Shown in pieces: positions 1-10,712 of a stretch of DNA of 64,000 nucleotides. Positions within the stretch are counted from its first letter, which is position 1. The number at the start of each line of letters is the position of its first letter. Source of the DNA: Microglena sp. YARC (taxonomy: Eukaryota; Chlorophyta; Chlorophyceae; Chlamydomonadales; Chlamydomonadaceae); contig CM039462.1 of assembly GCA_022414725.1 (NCBI GenBank), positions 131,815,610 to 131,879,609 of the forward strand. Direction: 5' to 3'. The notes beneath the pieces were generated by a model. That model was not told the DNA's origin. It saw only the letters and a list, made by a program, of their open reading frames with translations, and ran no database searches. The position numbers were made by a program, and so were the translations under genes.

Positions 1-3000
1 ATCCTGAAGCAAAAGCAGCAGCAGCAGATTCAGCAGCAACTGCAGCAGAAACGGGCGTCCCATTCATTAAACTCCACACGCTCAGCTTCTCCATTATCGA
101 CAAGCCAATGCCAAACCCCATCCTCTCCCTCCCATCTACCTGCTTCAGTCCGTGTGATACGACAGCTATCAGCTGAGAGGCGAGGTCGCTTTGAGTCCCA
201 TGTTCACAGCCCATCAAGCTCAGCTGCTTCCCGAGCTGCAACCAACCAAGGCAACCCTTACTCAGACAGGAGGCATCCCTCGGAAAAGCCGTTAGCATCC
301 CCAAAGACCCCCAGCAAAGGAGGCTCTAGCAATCCTGCATCTCCTGGGCCGTCAAAACCTCCTGCGCCAACTCTAAAAAGCAGAGCTGCAAGTGCCAGGC
401 AAGGGGGTCCTCGCAAACCAGCTGAGAGCAAGCAAGCACAGCAAGCAAGGCCATCATCTGCCGTCCGATCAGATCAGGCGGGCAGTTCACCCGCAGCTCC
501 GGAGGAGCGGCCACTAGATGCTGGGGCTATTATAGACAAGAGTGTGGCTCTTATATCCCAACTGTATCGTGCTGGTGCTGACGGTGGCAGTAACATGGGC
601 ATGGCTAGTGTGCAACTACTATATGCAGTTCACCGCTTGAACAGGTATGGATTTGAATCTGAATTTAAATTGGGCATGGATAGTGTGCAACTCCTAGATG
701 CAGTTCACCGCTTGAACAGTTAAGCATTTTAATTTTAATTTAATTTTAATTGTTACATGGTGGCGGTAACATGGGCATTGCTAGTATGCAACTCCTAGAT
801 GCAGTTCACCGCTTGAACAGGTGAGCATTTGCATTTGAATTTGAATAGTTACATGGTTCTTCGGCCAACTCTGGGCTGCTCACCGTCCGCCAATTCCAAG
901 TTCCCCCGTCCGATACCCACAGAAATCAGGGAGCACACAAACCGGATTATACAGTTTAAAGACTTGAACAGGCAAGTCCGCTGCAGCTCCTGTGTCTGTT
1001 TGTATGTTTGTATGTATGTTACAGTCCAGGGGTAGGCCAAATAGGCTAAAGGGACCTGCCCAACCGTGACAGGAGGGGCTAAAACATGTCTGCCCTTAGC
1101 ACAATGCAAGTTAGCATGAGATCTGCGCATTGAGTGCTCCACATCCTACCTGCTGCCAAATTAGCTGGCCTCCAATGCTAGCACGGTGCATGTATGTATG
1201 TATTTATGTATGTATGTTACAGTCCAGGGGTAGGCCAAATAGACTAAAGGGACTTGCCCACCTGTGACAGGAAGCGCTGAAAAGAAGAAGCACTGGTGGA
1301 CTGAACCCCAAATAATCGTTTTACCTGTGTTGGTATGTTGAGTACATGGTATGTCATGCATTTACACGGCAAGTATGTGTCTCCATCACCACCTATTCCT
1401 GTGCTATATATAGGGAACGGCAATATGATATGATGTCATCATGTGTTATCATATGATGCCGGCAGTCTGAGTAGGCTTAAGTTACCATTTATATACAATA
1501 TCATATGATATCATACTCGCATTTGGTCAACATCATACGAAAAACTGGTCCCTAAATATATACATGGCAAGTAAATGATCTCCACCACCATGCAAATGGT
1601 ATGCACATAGAATTTATTAAGAGCTTGTCAATAAATTCGTAATATAATGGGGGGGGGGGGGGGGGGGGGGAAACGTGCCGGCCCCTAAGGCTAATAGACA
1701 AGTCCTAGCGACGCAATTACACATACAATTGGTGTTGTGAAAAGGGGAGTGACACCAGGAAGGATTGTGCTGCTAAGGTGACAGGTGGCTCAAGACTTGA
1801 GTCGTGGCTGAAGCCAAGCTCTACCTCATAGCTAGGAGCAGGGTGACAAACAAACAAACAAGCAAACAGACAAACAAGCAAACAAACAAGCAAACAAACA
1901 AACAAACCAAATATAGGACGCTTTATTACGAGGCGTGAGGTTCAGGGGGCCAGCCTGTTTGCTTGCACTGTGGGCTACCACCAAACGTGACAAAAAAACA
2001 GACAGATGAACATTGGGGTTGGTGGGTGCATTGGTTGGTGGGTGCATGGGTGGGTGGGTGCATGGGTGGGTGGATTGCTGATTGGTGGGTTGGTGGATAG
2101 CTGGTTGGTGGGTGCATGGGTGGGTGGATTGTATATGGGTTGGTGGTTGCACGGGTGGGTGGGTGGGTGTTGCCCCCACTGAAACAGGCTCCGCAAAAAC
2201 TCATCCAAAAAGTGTATACAGCCCTGGAGCAACTCAAAGCTGATGGCACACCAGCTCGCAATACTGGAAGACTAAAGCAGGGTTTTCTTTAAGGTGCTAT
2301 ATGTATGTGTCATTTTTATTACAAATTCGGATTCTTTGCAAAATTATATAATACTTGGCACTAAGATTATGTTGTTTGAACCACGTACAAGCCTAGCATT
2401 TCACGGTACGGTGTAATTATACCACCAAATCGGTCCTTTGATATATTTATATATGCCTATATAAAGCACCAATGCTAAATCATGGACCTTGTGTTTTGGG
2501 GTCTTCTTTCAAGCCCCCACAGCTGCTAGGTGCACTCAAGAAGCTTTCAGGAGCACCATGGTGCTACGTGATGACCCTGGTTCCTTTTCTTGGTACTAGC
2601 ACCCCAAAAGCTGCTAGGATGACCTTCTAGACAGGCAAAGACAAAAAAAACAAAAATCCGATTCACTTGCGCCATACGAATGCCTTTCCTGGTGGTCCTT
2701 GAATTGTTTGGTAGGGTGAATCGGGCATCTTGACTTGGTACCGTGGTGCTACTAGGAGGTACATGGTGGTGCATGCAGGTACATGGTGCTACTAGGAGGT
2801 ACATGGTGGTGCATGCAGGTACATGGTGCTACTAGGAGGTACATGGTGGTACATGGAGGTACATGGTGCTACAAGGAGGTACATGATGGTGCATGGTGGT
2901 ACATGGTGCTACTACGGGCACCATGGTGCTACGTATTGACACTGGTTCCTTTTCTTAAAAACAAACTGGACTTAAGCTGTAGGAGCGTATTATGGTCATC

Positions 3001-4041
3001 AGCGCTGATCATGATTAACAAAAAAGTATGCCTTATTACGAGGCGTGAGATTGAGGGGGCCAGCCTGTTTACTTGCACTGGGCCAACCACCAATGATAAA
3101 GAATGCTAGTTTCAGCCATGCTTTCATGCTCCACCTAACAAGAACCTCATGTTCCATTTCACAGATGCCTGATGACGACTGCTTCATTTGAGCAAGCAGT
3201 TGAGCTTGCAGAGCGTGTTGTTGGATGTGGCTGCACGACCTCAAGCAGCAGGGAGGCCTCCACTTCCCAACATAGCAGTACAGCAGCACAGAGCAGTACA
3301 GCAACACAGAGCAGTGCAGCAGCACAGAGCAGTGCAGCAGCACAGAGCAGTGCAGCAGCACAGAGCAGTACAGCAGTACAGAGCAGTACAGCAGCACAGA
3401 GCAGTATAGCAGTACAGGGCAGTTCGGCAGAATCCAGTGTACCGCCTGTTGTAGAGATTCTGCTTCAGCTGCAGATTAGTGGAGAGCCTAGTGCGCTTCT
3501 TGCAAGCTGTTGTATCAAGTACCTTGCTTGCTCCTCCAAGGTGGGACCTGCTGTGTGTGTGTGCGCGTGTGCATGCATGTGGAGTGGAATGTGTGTGTGG
3601 GGGGGGGTGGGGGGGGGACATGAACCCATATGGCAAGACATTCTGCTTCAGCTGCAGATTAGTGGAGAGCCTAGTGCGCTTCTTGCAAGTTGTTGTATCA
3701 AGTACCTTGCTTGCTCCTCCAAGGTGGGACCTGCTGTGTGTGTGTGTGTGTGTGTGCGTTTGTGTGGGTGTGGAGTGGGATGTGTGGGTGTGGGTGTGCG
3801 CTCGTGGAGTGGGATGTGTGTGCGCCTAGAGCCTAGTGCACTTCTTGCAAGTTGTTGTATTTAGTATCTTGCTTGCTCCTCCAAGGTGGGACCTGCTGCT
3901 GCTGCTGTGTGGGGGGTGGGGGGGTGGGGGTGGGATGTGTGTGTTTGTGCATCTGTGTGTGTGTGTGTGTGTGGAGTGGGATGTGTGTGTTTGTGCATCT
4001 GTGTGTGTGTGTGCGTGGAGTGGGATGTGTGTGTTTGTGCA

Positions 4042-4086
<45 letters not shown>

Positions 4087-7000
4087 AGTGGGATGTGTGT
4101 GCGCCTAGAGCCTAGTGCACTTCTTGCAAGTTGTTGTATTAAGTACCTTGCTTGCTCCTCCAAGGTGGGACCTGCTGCTGCTGCTGTGTGTGTGTGTTTG
4201 GAGTGGGATGTGTGTGTGTGTTTGTGCGTGTGGAGTGGGATGTGGGTGTGGGTGTATTCTCGTGGAATGTGCGTGTGTGTGGAGTGGGATGTGTGTGGTT
4301 GTGTGCGCGTGGAGTGAGCGTGCGAGTGGAGTGGGATGTGTGTGCACCTAGAGCCTAGTGCACTTCTTGCAAGCTGTTGCATCAACTACCTTGCTTGCCT
4401 GTTCAAGGTGGGACCTGCTGTGTGTGTGTGTAGAGTGGAATGTGTGTGTGTTTGTGCATGTGGAGTGGGATGTGTGTGTGCGTGTGAAGTGGGATGTGTG
4501 TGTGCGTGTGGAGTGGGATGTGTGTGCGCCTAGAGCCTAGTGCGCTTCTTGCAAGTTGTTGCATCAAGTATCTTGCTTGCTCCTCCAAGGTGGGACCTGC
4601 TGTGTGTGTGTTTGGAGTGGGATGTGGATGTGGGTGTGTGCTCGTGGAGTGTGCGTGCTTGTGGAGTGGGATGTTTGTGTGTGTGCGTGTGGATTGGGAT
4701 GTGGCTGGGTGGGTGGGCGGGTACTCGTGTATTGTGCGTGCGTGTGGAGTGGCATGTGGGTGGGTGGGTGCTCGTGGAGTGTCCGTGCGTGTGGAGTGGG
4801 ATGTGGGTGGGCGTGCTCGTGGAGTGTGCGTGCGTGCGGAGTGGGGTGTGGGTGGGGGCAAGGAAGAGGGTGGGTATGATGGGGATGGGGGGTGATTAGG
4901 GGTTTATGCAGAGAGCTTGCTATGAGGCTGACTTTTATTCTCAGCTTTCTCTTATTGACTTTGTTGTCATGCAGCCTTTCTTTTTGACTCTTTTGTTCAG
5001 CCACCCTATGCTGCAACCCACCCACCTACCCACCCACCCACCCACTTGCTACTGGCAATCTAACCCCATGCCACCCACCCACCTGCTGCTGCCACCGCTG
5101 CCGATGATGACGGCTGCTTTACTTGGTGGCACCCACCTAGCCACCCACTGCTGCAACTTGTCTTTTGCAGACTTTATCTTTGTTAGGCTCTGCTGGCCTG
5201 TTTGGTTCTGCTGGCCTGTTTGGTTCTGCTGGCCTGTTAGGTTCTGCTGGCCTGTTTGGTTCTGCTGGCCTGTTTGGTTCTGCTGGCCTGTTTGGTTCTG
5301 CTGGCCTGTTAGGTTCTGCTGGCCTGTTTGGTTCTGCTGGCCTGTTAGGTTCTGCTGGCCTGTTTGGTTCTGCTGGCCTGTTTGGTTCTGCTGGCCTGTT
5401 AGGTTCTGCTGGCCTGTTTGGTTCTGCTGGCCTGTTTGGTTCTGCTGGCCTGTTTGGTTCTGCTGGCCTGTTTGGTTCTGCTGGCCTGTTTGGTTCTGCT
5501 GGCCTGTTAGGTTCTCCTGGCCTGTTTGGTTCTGCTGGCCTGTTTGGTTCTGCTGGCCTGTTTGGTTCTGCTGGCCTGTTTGGATCTGCTGGCCTGTTTG
5601 GATCTGCTGGCCTGATTTCTTCGATCGGCTGCTGTACTCGGTCGCACCCTCCCACCCAGCCACCCACTGCTGCAACTTGTTCACTTGTCTTATGCAGGCT
5701 TTATCCTTGTTTGGTTCAGCTGGCATGATGCCGCTGCTGGTGGGGCAGTTGCGAAGTGGCCGGAGTTTAGAACCCCCGCTATTGCTGAGCGCGCTGTCAT
5801 TGCTCGCCGCTGTTGTTGGGGCTGATGCACAGAACAAGAGCCGGCCTTTATTGAATGCAAACACCAAAGGCGTTGCAGCAATTGCAGTTATCTTCCTGCC
5901 GGACAAGGAACTGTCATGCCGGCAGATGTCACTCAAGCTGCTAGAGGAATTGGTACTTACGAAGAAGGTGAGTGATATTAGAGCTGTTCACTGTTTCTTT
6001 TTCAGGTACATTTGAAAGCTTCTAGACAGTTAAACATAAATATACGGTATGTCTTATTACGAGGCGTGAGGTTGAGGGGGCCAGCCCGTTTGCTTGAACT
6101 GGGGCCAACCACCAATAGGTATATAAATTATTGTTAGACAAGAAACTGTCATGCCGGAAGATGATGCTCAAGCTGCTGGATGAATTGGTGCCCATCAAGA
6201 CGGTTAGTGATAGCAGAGCTCTCCACTGTTTCTGTTTGTAGCTACGTGTAGATGCCTATAGGTAGTCATATTCTTGTCGGACGAGGCTTGACAAGGGTTA
6301 CACTTTAAAAATCCTGGGGTGTCAAAGATCCTGGGGTGTCAAAGATCCTGGGGTGTCAAAGAAGACAACAAGAAAAAGGAACTGTCCTGCCGGCAGATGT
6401 TGCTCAAGCTGCTGGATGAGTTGGTGCTCATGAAAAAGGTGAGAGCTAATAGAGCTCGCCACTTTTTCTGTTTTTAGCTACATGTAGATGCCTCTAGGCA
6501 GTTAAAAATAAATCAACGGTACGTCTTTTTACGAGGCGTGAGGTTGAGGCGGCCAGCCCGATTGCTTGAACTGGGGCCAACCACCAATAGGTAGATATAT
6601 TATTGTTAGACAAGGAATTGTCATGCCGGTAGATGTCGCTCAAGCTGCTGGATGAACTGGTGCTCACCAAGACGGTGAGAGATAGCAGAGCTCGCCACTT
6701 TTTCTGTTTTTAGCTACATGTACATGCCTGTAGGCAGTCCTATTTTTGTCGGGCAAGGAGTAAATTCTCCGTGTCGTTTATGTAGGGAACGGCAATATGA
6801 TATCATGTCATCATATGATGCCGGCAGTTTGACTAGGCTAAAGTAACCATTTATATACAATATCATATGATATCATACTCGCCTTTGGTCAACATCATAT
6901 GATATGCCGGTCCCTAATCATAGGGGCCCCCGACCATCTATTGGAGGGGGGAAGCTAGACCTAAGGTAGCCAGCCCGGGGGTAACTGGTTACCCCTAACC

Positions 7001-7782
7001 CCCCCCCCCCCCCCTAAAACCTAAAACCTAAAACCTAGACCCTGAACCCTAAACCCTAAACCCCACCCCCGGATTGGCTACCTTAGGTCTAGCCTCCCCC
7101 CTCCCCATCTGTTACACAGGTTCAAGAACGTTCACTTTCACTTTGTTACGTTGCTCCAGGCTTTAGGGCTGTTCGCTGCCTTTGACATTAACATCATCAA
7201 CTCAACTCAAAGCATTCGTATAAATAAAATAAATAGTACGCCTTGTTACGAGGCGTGAGGTTGAGGGGCCAGCCCGTTTTGCTTTCACTGGGGCCAACCA
7301 GCAGTGGGGGGGGGGGGGGGGGGGGGGGAATATCATCAAAGTATTATTATAAAAATATACTTCATCCAATCCCATGCAGGGTCAAGAATTGACTGACACA
7401 ATCCCACGCACACAACCATTGTAGTCCTACACCCACACCTACCACCACCTACCACTACCCACACCTACCACCACCAACAACCACCACCACCCACTACCAC
7501 CAACACCTACCACCACCTACTACCACCACCACCACCACCACCACCACCACCTACCACCACCACCTACCACCACCTACTACCACCACCACCACCACCACCA
7601 TCTACCACCACCACCACCTACCACCACCATCCCATCCCATGCAGGGTCAAGAATTGATATCGGCATCTGCTCCCACACGTGAGGCTCTTCAGAAAGCTGC
7701 AGGTTCTGAGAGTGATCCAATTCACCAAAAACAGCTAGCTCGAACCCTCAAGCTTGCCAAAGTCTTGTGCAAAGGCTGGTGA
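1..7782 (+). CDS. Ser/Gln-rich protein with ARM-like helical segments, 3' part of gene (four exons, 5' end outside window)
   Basis: Exons read 1-644, 3165-3540, 5698-5967 and 7645-7782. Phases agree at every junction (phase 2, then 0, 0) and all sites are GT-AG. Exon 1 is open from base 1, starts with a poly-Gln stretch and continues Ser/Pro/Lys-rich to a helical segment ending AVHRLNR. Exon 2 holds an AQSS(S/T)A repeat, then the hydrophobic helix [20 protein letters not shown]. Exon 3 contains LLVGQLRSG and [11 protein letters not shown], which look like armadillo/HEAT-type helices by eye. Exon 4 ends LAKVLCKGW followed by TGA at 7780. The same bases also form a donor (G|GTGAGG at 7779), so the true end is uncertain. 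No family was recognised and no function is proposed. Every intron carries duplicated pieces of the adjacent exon ends. It converges on the AP2 gene across a LINE-filled spacer. Exon confidence is high for exons 2 and 3, moderate for exon 4. Confidence 0.65.
671..820 (+). repeat. Two echo copies of exon 1 end plus donor
   Basis: The last ~50-60 bases of exon 1 (ending CACCGCTTGAACAG at 644) recur at 671-719 and 761-820. The first copy has lost the donor GT; the second keeps GTGAGC. AATTTAAAT-like filler separates them. Confidence 0.85.
821..1340 (+). repeat. Dispersed repeat fragments: LINE-tail family and PolIII-like family B
   Basis: 835-900 is a copy of the family containing GTTACATGG, then GGGCTGCTCACCGTC, found many times in the window (the LINE-tail family). 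1016-1080 and 1214-1275 are copies of family B, recognised by TACAGTCCAGGGGTAGGCC, AAATAGGCTAAAGGGACTTG and CCC. Family B also occurs near 12345, 54030, 54945 and 59390 (+) and near 11840, 18180, 18440, 18960, 24690 and 26450 (-). Confidence 0.7.
1409..1556. mobile_element. MITE-like palindromic element, family D copy 1
   Basis: Starts TAGGGAACGGCAATATGAT and ends near CTGGTCCCTA, roughly inverted, with AT-rich CATATGATATCAT palindromes and an internal TGCCGGCAG motif. Related copies lie at 6783-6917, 17408-17545, 29135-29267 and, inverted, 51729-51889. TA flanks suggest a TA-targeting DNA transposon relative. Confidence 0.7.
1648..1670 (+). repeat. Poly-G tract
   Basis: Uninterrupted run of more than 20 G. 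Similar G or C runs occur at about 7305, 17657, 24190, 24935, 25786, 47510-48390, 50506 and 50745. Confidence 0.9.
1918..2180 (+). repeat. Family C hairpin repeat and GGTGGGTGCAT minisatellite
   Basis: 1918-1985 is a copy of family C (TTATTACGAGGCGTGAGG, then GGGGGCCAGCC and CTTGCACTG), which also occurs at 3030-3095, 6054-6115, 6531-6592, 7241-7302, 7858-7885 and 7920-7975. From about 2010 a G-rich tandem of GGTGGGTGCATGGGTGGGTG type follows. The reverse-strand Pro/His/Thr ORFs here are by-products of the tandem. Confidence 0.75.
2181..3164 (+). repeat. Intron sequence with ~40-bp tandem repeat
   Basis: The intron of the first gene holds a tandem of GGTGCTACTAGGAGGTACAT plus GGTGGTGCATGCAGGTACAT at about 2745-2910. 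Parts of the flanking block (CACCATGGTGCTACGT, then GACCCTGGTTCCTTTTCTT) occur at 2554 and again at 2920. A family C copy lies at 3030-3095. Nothing coding is seen except the acceptor at 3164. Confidence 0.7.
3541..4870 (+). repeat. Five echo copies of exon 2 end plus donor, separated by TG-rich tracts
   Basis: The 3' end of exon 2 (to 3540, CTCCTCCAAG then GTGGGACCTGCTG) is repeated at about 3640-3723, 3826-3885, 4105-4164, 4349-4407 and 4529-4589. Four copies keep the same donor context; the copy at 4349-4407 has GTTCAAG before GTGGGACC. Between them lie (TG)n tracts and a GGAGTGGGATGTGTGTG minisatellite reaching 4870. Long Cys/Val ORFs across the region come from the TG repeats. Confidence 0.9.
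5171..5640 (+). repeat. 18-bp minisatellite grown from an echo of the exon 3 start
   Basis: A copy of the intron end plus exon 3 start (TTTTGCAG then ACTTTATCTTTGTT) sits at 5163-5190. It runs into about 24 copies of an 18-bp unit (GGCCTGTTTGGTTCTGCT) that would encode GSAGLF or GSAGLL. The genuine exon start at 5698 reads TTATCCTTGTTTGGTTCAGC, the same sequence once. The reading frame closes without a donor, so I treat the array as intronic. Confidence 0.8.
6054..6780 (+). repeat. Three echo copies of exon 3 end plus donor, interleaved with family C
   Basis: The exon 3 end (GACAAGGAACTGTCATGCCG to AAGAAG at 5967, then GTGAGTG) recurs at 6137-6201 (donor GTTAGT), 6364-6438 (GTGAGA) and 6607-6674 (GTGAGA). 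Two of the units also carry a family C copy (6054-6115, 6531-6592), so the duplicated unit is exon end plus intron start. A 19-bp triplicate (ATCCTGGGGTGTCAAAG) lies at 6310-6362. Confidence 0.88.
6783..6917. mobile_element. MITE-like palindromic element, family D copy 2
   Basis: Best-preserved copy: left end TAGGGAACGGCAATATGAT, right end ATATGCCGGTCCCTA, imperfect inverted termini, about 135 bp, with two internal CATATGAT palindromes. Confidence 0.75.
6942..7105. repeat. Inverted repeat enclosing telomere-like repeats
   Basis: A ~30-bp arm (AAGCTAGACCTAAGGTAGCC core, 6942-6973) is repeated inverted at 7075-7105 with one or two mismatches. The centre holds a poly-C run, CCTAAAA three times and CCCTAAA twice, plus a small palindrome GGGGTAAC..GTTACCCC at 6978-6996. 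Confidence 0.85.
7241..7644 (+). repeat. Family C copy, poly-G, echo of exon 4 start, CACCAC tract
   Basis: 7241-7302 is family C; a poly-G run follows at 7305-7328. At 7371-7395 the intron end and exon start of exon 4 (CCCATGCAG, GGTCAAGAATTGA) appear in advance of the genuine acceptor at 7644. Between the two copies lies a (CACCAC)/(CTACCA) tract. Confidence 0.8.
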
Positions 7783-7789
7783 GGCCATG

Positions 7790-8200
7790 CAGTGTATCCA
7801 GTGTATTCGATTGAAAATTGAATGCAGTGTATCCAGTGTATTCGATTGAAAATTGTTACGCCTTGCCACGGAACGTGAGGTTGAATGAACGTTCCCGTTC
7901 AAATTCAAATTCAAATTCACACGCCTTGCCACGGAGCGTGAGGTTGAATGAACCTCCCCGGTCGCTTGCACTGGCGGTTACTGTGGGTTTTGCCAGTGTA
8001 TCACCGGTTATTGGTTACACTGCTCCAGCCAACAATGTGGCCCACAACTATGGCCCACAATGTGGTCACAACTTGGTTACATTGCTCCAGCCAACAATGT
8101 GGCCCACAACTATGGCCCACAATGTGGTCACAACTTGGTTACATTGCTCCAGCCAACAATGTGGCTGCTTCCCGTATTTAGCAGTAACATTGACCAGTGT
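7790..8200 (+). repeat. Short tandem duplications after exon 4 and LINE-tail family tandem
   Basis: A ~34-bp block (ATGCAGTGTATCCAGTGTAT..) is directly duplicated at 7788-7855. Family C pieces at 7858 and 7920 are separated by ATTCAAATTCAAATTC. From 8011 a 62-bp unit (TTGGTTACATTGCTCCAGCC..) is repeated about three times; it derives from the LINE-tail family. Confidence 0.75.
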
Positions 8201-8820
8201 GTGTACCAATATCTCCAATTCAGTCAGTTCAGTCAAATTTCCCCCCATACTCAATGCATACCGGTTTTAGTCCCTGTAATCTTGGAACTATTTAACGGCA
8301 TCCTGAGTGATAACTATTCTCATCAGTGTGCAGATAGTGCCATTGTAACGTTTAGAATTACATCTTATCGGTAAGATATAGTAACGGGACGAGGAGGTGG
8401 AGATGGTCCTCGATGTTATCTGCCTTGTAGTTTCAAGGCTCGGCCTAAACACCCCGCACATCGCCCCGCGAGTCAAGGTTTCGGGTCGAGGTTCTGGTCT
8501 GTTCGTCAGTGTTACTGGGCATATACCGCTATGCCTTGTCACGCTTCGAGGTGAGGATCAATATTCGTCACGGCCATTACCTCTATTCCTAAATCCCAAG
8601 GATCCCTAGCTGAGTATGATAACTATGGAGGAATTGCGGTTGGATCAGTCCTTCCTAAAATCTTCTCTATGTTTTTGAATACGGAGGGAATCAAGTGGGC
8701 CGAAACCAATTGCAAACGTGCTGTTGGCCAATTTTGTTTTGGACCAAATAGGAGCACTGTGGATGCCTCTTTTATGCTGTGTCACATAGTGGAGCTGTAC
8801 CAATCACGACAAGTTCTATG

Positions 8821-9030
8821 CAGCGTCGCAAGCGACGCTAAAAAATGGCGGACAGTGTTCGCGACGGAGCGACAGGTGGCAACAGAAGCAAGTTAGTTAC
8901 GAGACTGTTGGCCGACGTGTCAGGCTTCCTCTCGGTCAGACGGTCGGTCGGTCGATCGGTCGGTCGGACGGACAAATGGGTAACCCTGGGGGCTCCCGCC
9001 CCCTTGAAGAGGGGGCCCCGCCCCCCAAAA
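8821..9030 (+). mobile_element. Non-autonomous element, family E, with target-site duplication
   Basis: 210-bp insert starting CAGCGTCGCAAGCGACGC and ending in a GC-rich block GGGGGCCCCGCCCCCCAAAA. It is flanked by CTATG on both sides (8816-8820 and 9031-9035) and interrupts LINE reverse-transcriptase coding sequence. Other copies: 10521-10712, 19128-19293, 24197-24407 (-), 54484-54658, 60491-60836 and a partial at 51418-51490 (-). Confidence 0.8.
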
Positions 9031-9316
9031 CTATGTACTGTGCTTTCGTTGACTTTAAGAAGGCTTGTGATAGTGTCAACAGAAACATCCAATGGAGCTG
9101 CCTTGAACAGATGGGTATTCATGGCAACCACCTGAATACCCTAAGAAACACGTATAAAGATGTTCATATGAGAGTACGTTCCAGCAATCGTATTAGTTCT
9201 GCCTTCTTAGCAGAGGCAGGTGTAAAACATGGAGATAATCTTTCCCTGCTTCTATTCGGTCTCTTTATTGACCAACCTTAGAGATTCTTTACTGAGAGAT
9301 GTGGTGGAAAACTGCA

Positions 9317-10440
9317 GGTGGGTGGGGACCTTATTGGGGGCATGGGGGTTGGTGTTGCTGATGCTGTTGGTGTTGGTGTGCCCCCATGCTTCCTTCACAG
9401 CTCCTCAACATCCACCTGCTAGACACGGCGCCAGGGTGAGGTCCACCTGCAGGTGGGTGGGCACATATTTGGGGGCATGGGGTTTTCCTGCTGCTGTTGG
9501 TGTTGGTGTTGGTGTGCCCCCATGCTCCCTGCACAGCTCCTCAATATCCACCTGCAGGTGGGTGGGCACATAATTGGGGGCATGGGGTTTTGCTGCTGCT
9601 GTTGGTGTGCCCCCATGCTCCCTGCACAGCTCCTCAATATCCACCTGCAGGTGGGTGGGCACATATTTGGGGGCATGGGGTTTTGCTGCTGCTGTTGGTG
9701 TGCCCCCATGCTCCCTGCACAGCTCCTCAATATCCACCTGCAGGTGGGTGGGCACATAATTGGGGGCATGGGGTTTTGCTGCTGCTGTTGGTGTGCCCCC
9801 ATGCTCCCTGCACAGCTCCTCAATATCCACCTGCAGATGGGTGGGCACATATTTGGGGGCATGGGGTTTTGCTGCTGCTGTTGGTGTGCCCCCATGCTCC
9901 CTGCACAGCTCCTCAATATCCACCTGCAGGTGGGTGGGCACATAATTGGGGGCATGGGTTTTTGCTGCTGCTGTTGGTGTGCCCCCATGCTCCCTGCACA
10001 GCTCCTCAATATCCACCTGCAGGTGGGTGGGCACATTATTGGGGGCGTGGCGTTAGGTGTTGCTGTTGGTGTGTCTGTGCCCCCATGCTCCCTGCACAGC
10101 TCCTCAATATCCACCTGCAGGTGGGTGGGGACATTATTGGGGGCGTGGCGTTAGGTGTTGCTGTTGGTGTTTCTGTGCCCCCATGCTCCCTGCACAGCTC
10201 CTCAATATCCAGCCGCTAGACACGGCGCCAGCCTGGCAGGGTGAGATCCACCTGCAGGTGGGTGGGGGCATGGGGTATGCTGTTGGTGTTGGTGTGCCCC
10301 CATGCCCCCTGCACAGCTCCTCAATATCCACCTGCTAGACACGGCGCCAGCCTGGCAGGGTGAGGTCCACCAGCAGGTGGGTGGGGACCTTATTGGGGGG
10401 CATGGGGTTTGGTGTTGCTGTTGGTGTTGGTGTGCCCCCC
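9317..10440 (-). repeat. 93-bp minisatellite inside the LINE remnant
   Basis: About ten units of 93 bp containing the palindrome CCACCTGCAGGTGG and CATGGGGTTTTGCTGCTGCT. The unit length is a multiple of three, so long frames stay open on both strands (for example VDIEELCREHGGTPTAAAK on minus). With at least two open frames per strand and no splice or start context, I treat it as non-coding. Confidence 0.85.
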
Positions 10441-10520
10441 AATAAGGGTGTAAAGTGTGGGCTCCAAACTGTATGGGTATTGGGGTAATATTAATGCTTC
10501 TCATGGTCTCAAAGTCATAG

Positions 10521-10712
10521 GCAGCGTCGCAAGCGGCGCGAAAAATTGGCGGAGAGTGTTGGCAACGAAATCGAGCGGACCGAAGCCAGTTAGTTATGAG
10601 ACCGTTGGCTGACGTGTCAGGCTTCATCTCGGGGGGGCGGTCGCACAAACAAACAACCGGCATCGGGGTGGCCCTGGGGGCTCCCTCCCCCCAGAAGGGG
10701 GGGCTCCGCCAA
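10521..10712 (+). mobile_element. Family E element, second copy in the LINE
   Basis: Begins GCAGCGTCGCAAGCGGCGCG, contains TTGGCTGACGTGTCAGGCTT and ends GGGGGGCTCCGCCAAA. Confidence 0.75.

Noticed and set aside
3452..4899. Cys/Val-rich ORFs on plus and His/Thr-rich ORFs on minus
   Set aside because: Direct translations of (TG)n/(CA)n tracts; open in several frames on both strands, lying inside an intron.
5137..5936. Long minus ORFs of EPNRPA or GQQNQT repeats
   Set aside because: Reverse-strand readings of the 18-bp minisatellite and exon 3; the plus strand has matching splice sites and phase.
9405..10219. 200-240-residue ORFs on both strands
   Set aside because: 93-bp unit (multiple of three) keeps several frames open; no start, splice or codon signal.
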